Shown here piece after piece: positions 61,613-64,000 of a DNA stretch of 64,000 bases (its first letter is position 1; every line of letters begins with the position of its first letter). Source of the stretch: Eleftheria terrae (GTDB lineage Bacteria > Pseudomonadota > Gammaproteobacteria > Burkholderiales > Burkholderiaceae_C); contig NZ_CP106951.1 of assembly GCF_030419005.1 (NCBI RefSeq), forward strand, positions 1,116,001-1,180,000, in the 5' to 3' direction. The notes beneath the pieces were generated by a model. That model was not told the DNA's origin. It was given only the letters and a program-made list of their open reading frames with translations, and ran no database searches. The position numbers and the translations under genes are program-made.

Positions 61613-64000
61613 ATGAAGAAGGTTTTGGGTTGGATCTTCAACCGTTGGGTCATGCTGGCCCTCGGCCTGCTGGCGCTGTCGCTGGTGATCTGGATCGTCG
61701 GGCCGCTGGTCTCCATCGGCGACTGGCGTCCGCTGGACAGTCTCTGGTCGCGCCTGGCGTTGATCGGGATCATCGTGCTGCTGGTCATCGGCCGGCAGCT
61801 GTGGCTGGCCTGGCGCGCCCGCAAGGCCAGCGACAAGCTGGTGCAGGGCTTTGCGCAGCAGGCCGCGGCCGCGCCGCCGCCAAGCGCCGGCAGCCAGGAA
61901 GTGGTGCTGATCGAAGGCCGCTTCAAGGAAGCGCTCGAAACGCTCAAGAAGGCCGGCCTGGGCGGCAAGGCCAGCTTGAGCCGCAAGCTCGGCCGCGGCT
62001 ACCTCTATCACCTGCCCTGGTACATCATCATCGGCGCGCCAGGCTCGGGCAAGACCACCGCGCTGATCAACTCCGGGCTGGAGTTCCCGCTGGCCGAGAA
62101 GTTCGGCAAGGAAGCCATCCGCGGCGTCGGCGGCACCCGCAACTGCGACTGGTGGTTCACCAACGAAGCCATCCTGCTCGACACTGCCGGCCGCTACACC
62201 ACCCAGGACAGCCACCAGCAGGACGACGCGACGGCCTGGCAGGGCTTCCTGCAGCTGCTGCGCAAGAACCGGCCGCGCCGGCCCATCAATGGGGTGCTGG
62301 TGACGATCAGCGTGTCGGACATGCTCTCGCATGCCGCGCCGGAGCGTGAGCGTTATGCCCAGACCGTGCGCCAGCGCGTGCAGGAGCTGTACCAGCAGCT
62401 GGGCGTGCGCATTCCGATCTACCTGCTGGTCACCAAGACCGACCTGCTGCCCGGCTTCACCGAGTACTTCGACAACCTGAGCAAGGAAGAGCGCGAGCAG
62501 GTGCTGGGCTTCACCATGCCTTACCAGGACCGTGCGCCGGCCCTGGAGAAGGCGGCGCTGGCCCAGACCTTCGGCACCGAGTTCGAGCTGATGTCGCGCC
62601 GCCTCTTCGAAGGCTCCCTGGAGCGGCTCGAGGCCGAGCGCGACCCGACCCGCCGCTCGCTGATCTACAGCTTTCCGCAGCAGTTCGCCGCAGTGCGCGA
62701 GGTGCTGGGCGACTTCCTGGTGAACGCCTTCTCGGGCTCGCAGTTCGACGAGGCGATGATCCTGCGCGGCGTCTACTTCACCAGCGGCACGCAGGAAGAC
62801 TCGCCGATCGACCGCATCATGGGCGTGCTGGCGCGCAGCTTCAAGGTGGAGCGCCGGGCGCTGCCGCCGCAGAAGAACACCGGCCGCAGCTACTTCCTGA
62901 CCCGCACTCTGAAGGACGTGATCTTCCAGGAGTCGGAGCTCGCCGGCACCAACCTGAAGTGGGAGCGCCGCCGCGCCTGGGTGCAGGGCGCGGCCTACGT
63001 GCTGGTGGGGCTGCTGGCGGTGGGCGCGCTGGCCGCATGGAGCGTCAGCTACGTCAACAACAAGCAGTACCTCGCCGCGGTGGGCGAGCGCGTCCCGCCG
63101 GCCAACAAGACGGTGCAGGCGATCGATCCCAGCACCGGTGCCGAGGTGGTGCAGCTGCTGCCCGCACTCAACGAACTGCGCCAGCTGGCCATCGTGCCCC
63201 CGGTGACGAGCGAGCTGGATGCCCCCGCCTCCTGGCGCTTCGGACTGTTCCAGGGCGAGAAGATGGACGCCGCGGCCCGTGCCGCCTACGAGCGCCTGCT
63301 GGAAGACGCGATGCTGCCCAAGGTGGCCCGCCGCGTTGAAGACCTGCTGCGCTCGGCCCAGAGCCGCAATCCCGAGCTGATGTACGAGGCGCTCAAGGCC
63401 TACTTGATGCTCTACGACAGCGAGCACTACTCGTCGGCGGCGCTGAAGGACCTGGTGCTGGCCGACTGGGAAGCCAACCTGCCGCGCGAAGTCAACAATG
63501 AGCAGCGCGCCATGCTCGAGCAGCACCTGAACGTGCTGCTGGACCGCGGCATGGTGCTGTCGCCGGTGCCGCAGGACAAGACCCTGGTCGAGCAATCGCG
63601 CCAGGCGCTGCAGCGCATGTCGCTGGCGCAGCGCGTCTACAGCCGGCTCAAGCGCGTGGGCGTGGGCGCGGACATTCCCGAGTTCAAGCTGACGAAGGCC
63701 GCCGGTCCGGCAGCCGGCCTGGTGTTCACCCGCGCCAGCGGCGCGCCGCTGACCAAGGGCATTCCGGGCCTCTACACCTATGACGGCTACCACAAGGCCT
63801 TCCTGCAGCAGACCGACAAGGTGGCACGCCAACTGTTCGATGAGGAAGGCTGGGTGCTGGGCCTCAACGAGCAGCAGCGCAGCTTCAACCTGCAGGACCC
63901 GCAGAGCCTGGCCCGGCTGGTGAACGAGGTGCGCCGCCTCTACCTGGAGGACTACGCCCGCATCTGGGAAACCTTCATCAACGACATCAAGCTGGCTCGC
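61613..64000 (+). CDS. tssM: T6SS membrane protein TssM (IcmF), partial
   Basis: Runs off the right edge; 796 codons present of a usual 1100-1200. Three ATGs stand in a row at 61607-61615; GAAGGA at 61601-61606 favours 61613. Two N-terminal helices (WVMLALGLLALSLVIWIVG, LALIGIIVLLVIGRQLWLAW) precede an NTPase domain with Walker A GAPGSGKTTALINSG near 140-155. A third helix at about 462-482 (YVLVGLLAVGALAAWSVSYV) starts the periplasmic part. TssM spans the inner membrane and contacts TssJ. Confidence 0.95.
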   Translation, partial: MKKVLGWIFNRWVMLALGLLALSLVIWIVGPLVSIGDWRPLDSLWSRLALIGIIVLLVIGRQLWLAWRARKASDKLVQGFAQQAAAAPPPSAGSQEVVLIEGRFKEALETLKKAGLGGKASLSRKLGRGYLYHLPWYIIIGAPGSGKTTALINSGLEFPLAEKFGKEAIRGVGGTRNCDWWFTNEAILLDTAGRYTTQDSHQQDDATAWQGFLQLLRKNRPRRPINGVLVTISVSDMLSHAAPERERYAQTVRQRVQELYQQLGVRIPIYLLVTKTDLLPGFTEYFDNLSKEEREQVLGFTMPYQDRAPALEKAALAQTFGTEFELMSRRLFEGSLERLEAERDPTRRSLIYSFPQQFAAVREVLGDFLVNAFSGSQFDEAMILRGVYFTSGTQEDSPIDRIMGVLARSFKVERRALPPQKNTGRSYFLTRTLKDVIFQESELAGTNLKWERRRAWVQGAAYVLVGLLAVGALAAWSVSYVNNKQYLAAVGERVPPANKTVQAIDPSTGAEVVQLLPALNELRQLAIVPPVTSELDAPASWRFGLFQGEKMDAAARAAYERLLEDAMLPKVARRVEDLLRSAQSRNPELMYEALKAYLMLYDSEHYSSAALKDLVLADWEANLPREVNNEQRAMLEQHLNVLLDRGMVLSPVPQDKTLVEQSRQALQRMSLAQRVYSRLKRVGVGADIPEFKLTKAAGPAAGLVFTRASGAPLTKGIPGLYTYDGYHKAFLQQTDKVARQLFDEEGWVLGLNEQQRSFNLQDPQSLARLVNEVRRLYLEDYARIWETFINDIKLAR

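Overview
The window is very GC-rich, densely coded DNA with no tRNA, rRNA, CRISPR array or insertion sequence visible. Gene content and order (pst operon beside glmM-folP-ftsH-rlmE, then yhbY, carAB-greA, surE-pcm-nlpD-rpoS, bacterioferritin plus bfd plus hemP) suggest a betaproteobacterium of the order Burkholderiales, probably the Rubrivivax/Leptothrix/Caldimonas side of the order. That placement is an inference from synteny and protein style; no species is claimed.

Region 1 (1-26200) is mostly housekeeping. It holds a phosphate-uptake operon (pstS-pstC-pstA-pstB-phoU, minus strand, phoU cut by the window edge). A lipoprotein with a fasciclin domain diverges from it, and both directions have PhoB-type direct repeats. 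Next come cell-wall, folate and protein quality-control genes (glmM, folP, ftsH, rlmE), ribosome assembly (yhbY), transcription elongation (greA) and carbamoyl-phosphate synthase (carAB). An iron/heme cluster follows (bfr, bfd with a Fur-box promoter, a tiny overlapping membrane peptide, hemP, an HbpS/GlcG-like protein). After that are yccA, rlmD, a PolB-like exonuclease and the stationary-phase group surE-pcm-nlpD-rpoS.

Region 2 (26200-31814) has a quinone oxidoreductase, a LuxR-type response regulator with its membrane histidine kinase, and the lytic transglycosylase MltA, which is the last gene of the next block.

Region 3 (30576-64000) is a type VI secretion locus cut by the right edge. 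Core genes run in two divergent arms from 57964-58280: tssA-B-C-hcp-hcp-tagJ-tssE-F-G-H leftwards and tssJ-K-L-M rightwards (tssM incomplete). To the left lies a tightly packed accessory operon: a frameshifted vgrG, two paralogous one-helix membrane proteins, a DUF2169 protein fused to pentapeptide repeats, a second pentapeptide protein, DUF3540, a PAAR-like DUF4150 protein, then tagH (FHA), a PP2C phosphatase, an OmpA-like lipoprotein and mltA. It resembles a spike-and-loading module plus a phosphorylation switch and a peptidoglycan module, yet no toxin/immunity pair is visible. This block is the best candidate for something incompletely described.

Regulatory signals read directly from the sequence include Pho boxes at 4443-4460 and 4502-4540, a sigma-32-like ftsH promoter, a shared divergent -10 for rlmE/yhbY with both genes possibly leaderless, a Fur box inside the bfd promoter, several intrinsic terminators, and a GTTAGGG motif in three T6SS intergenic regions.
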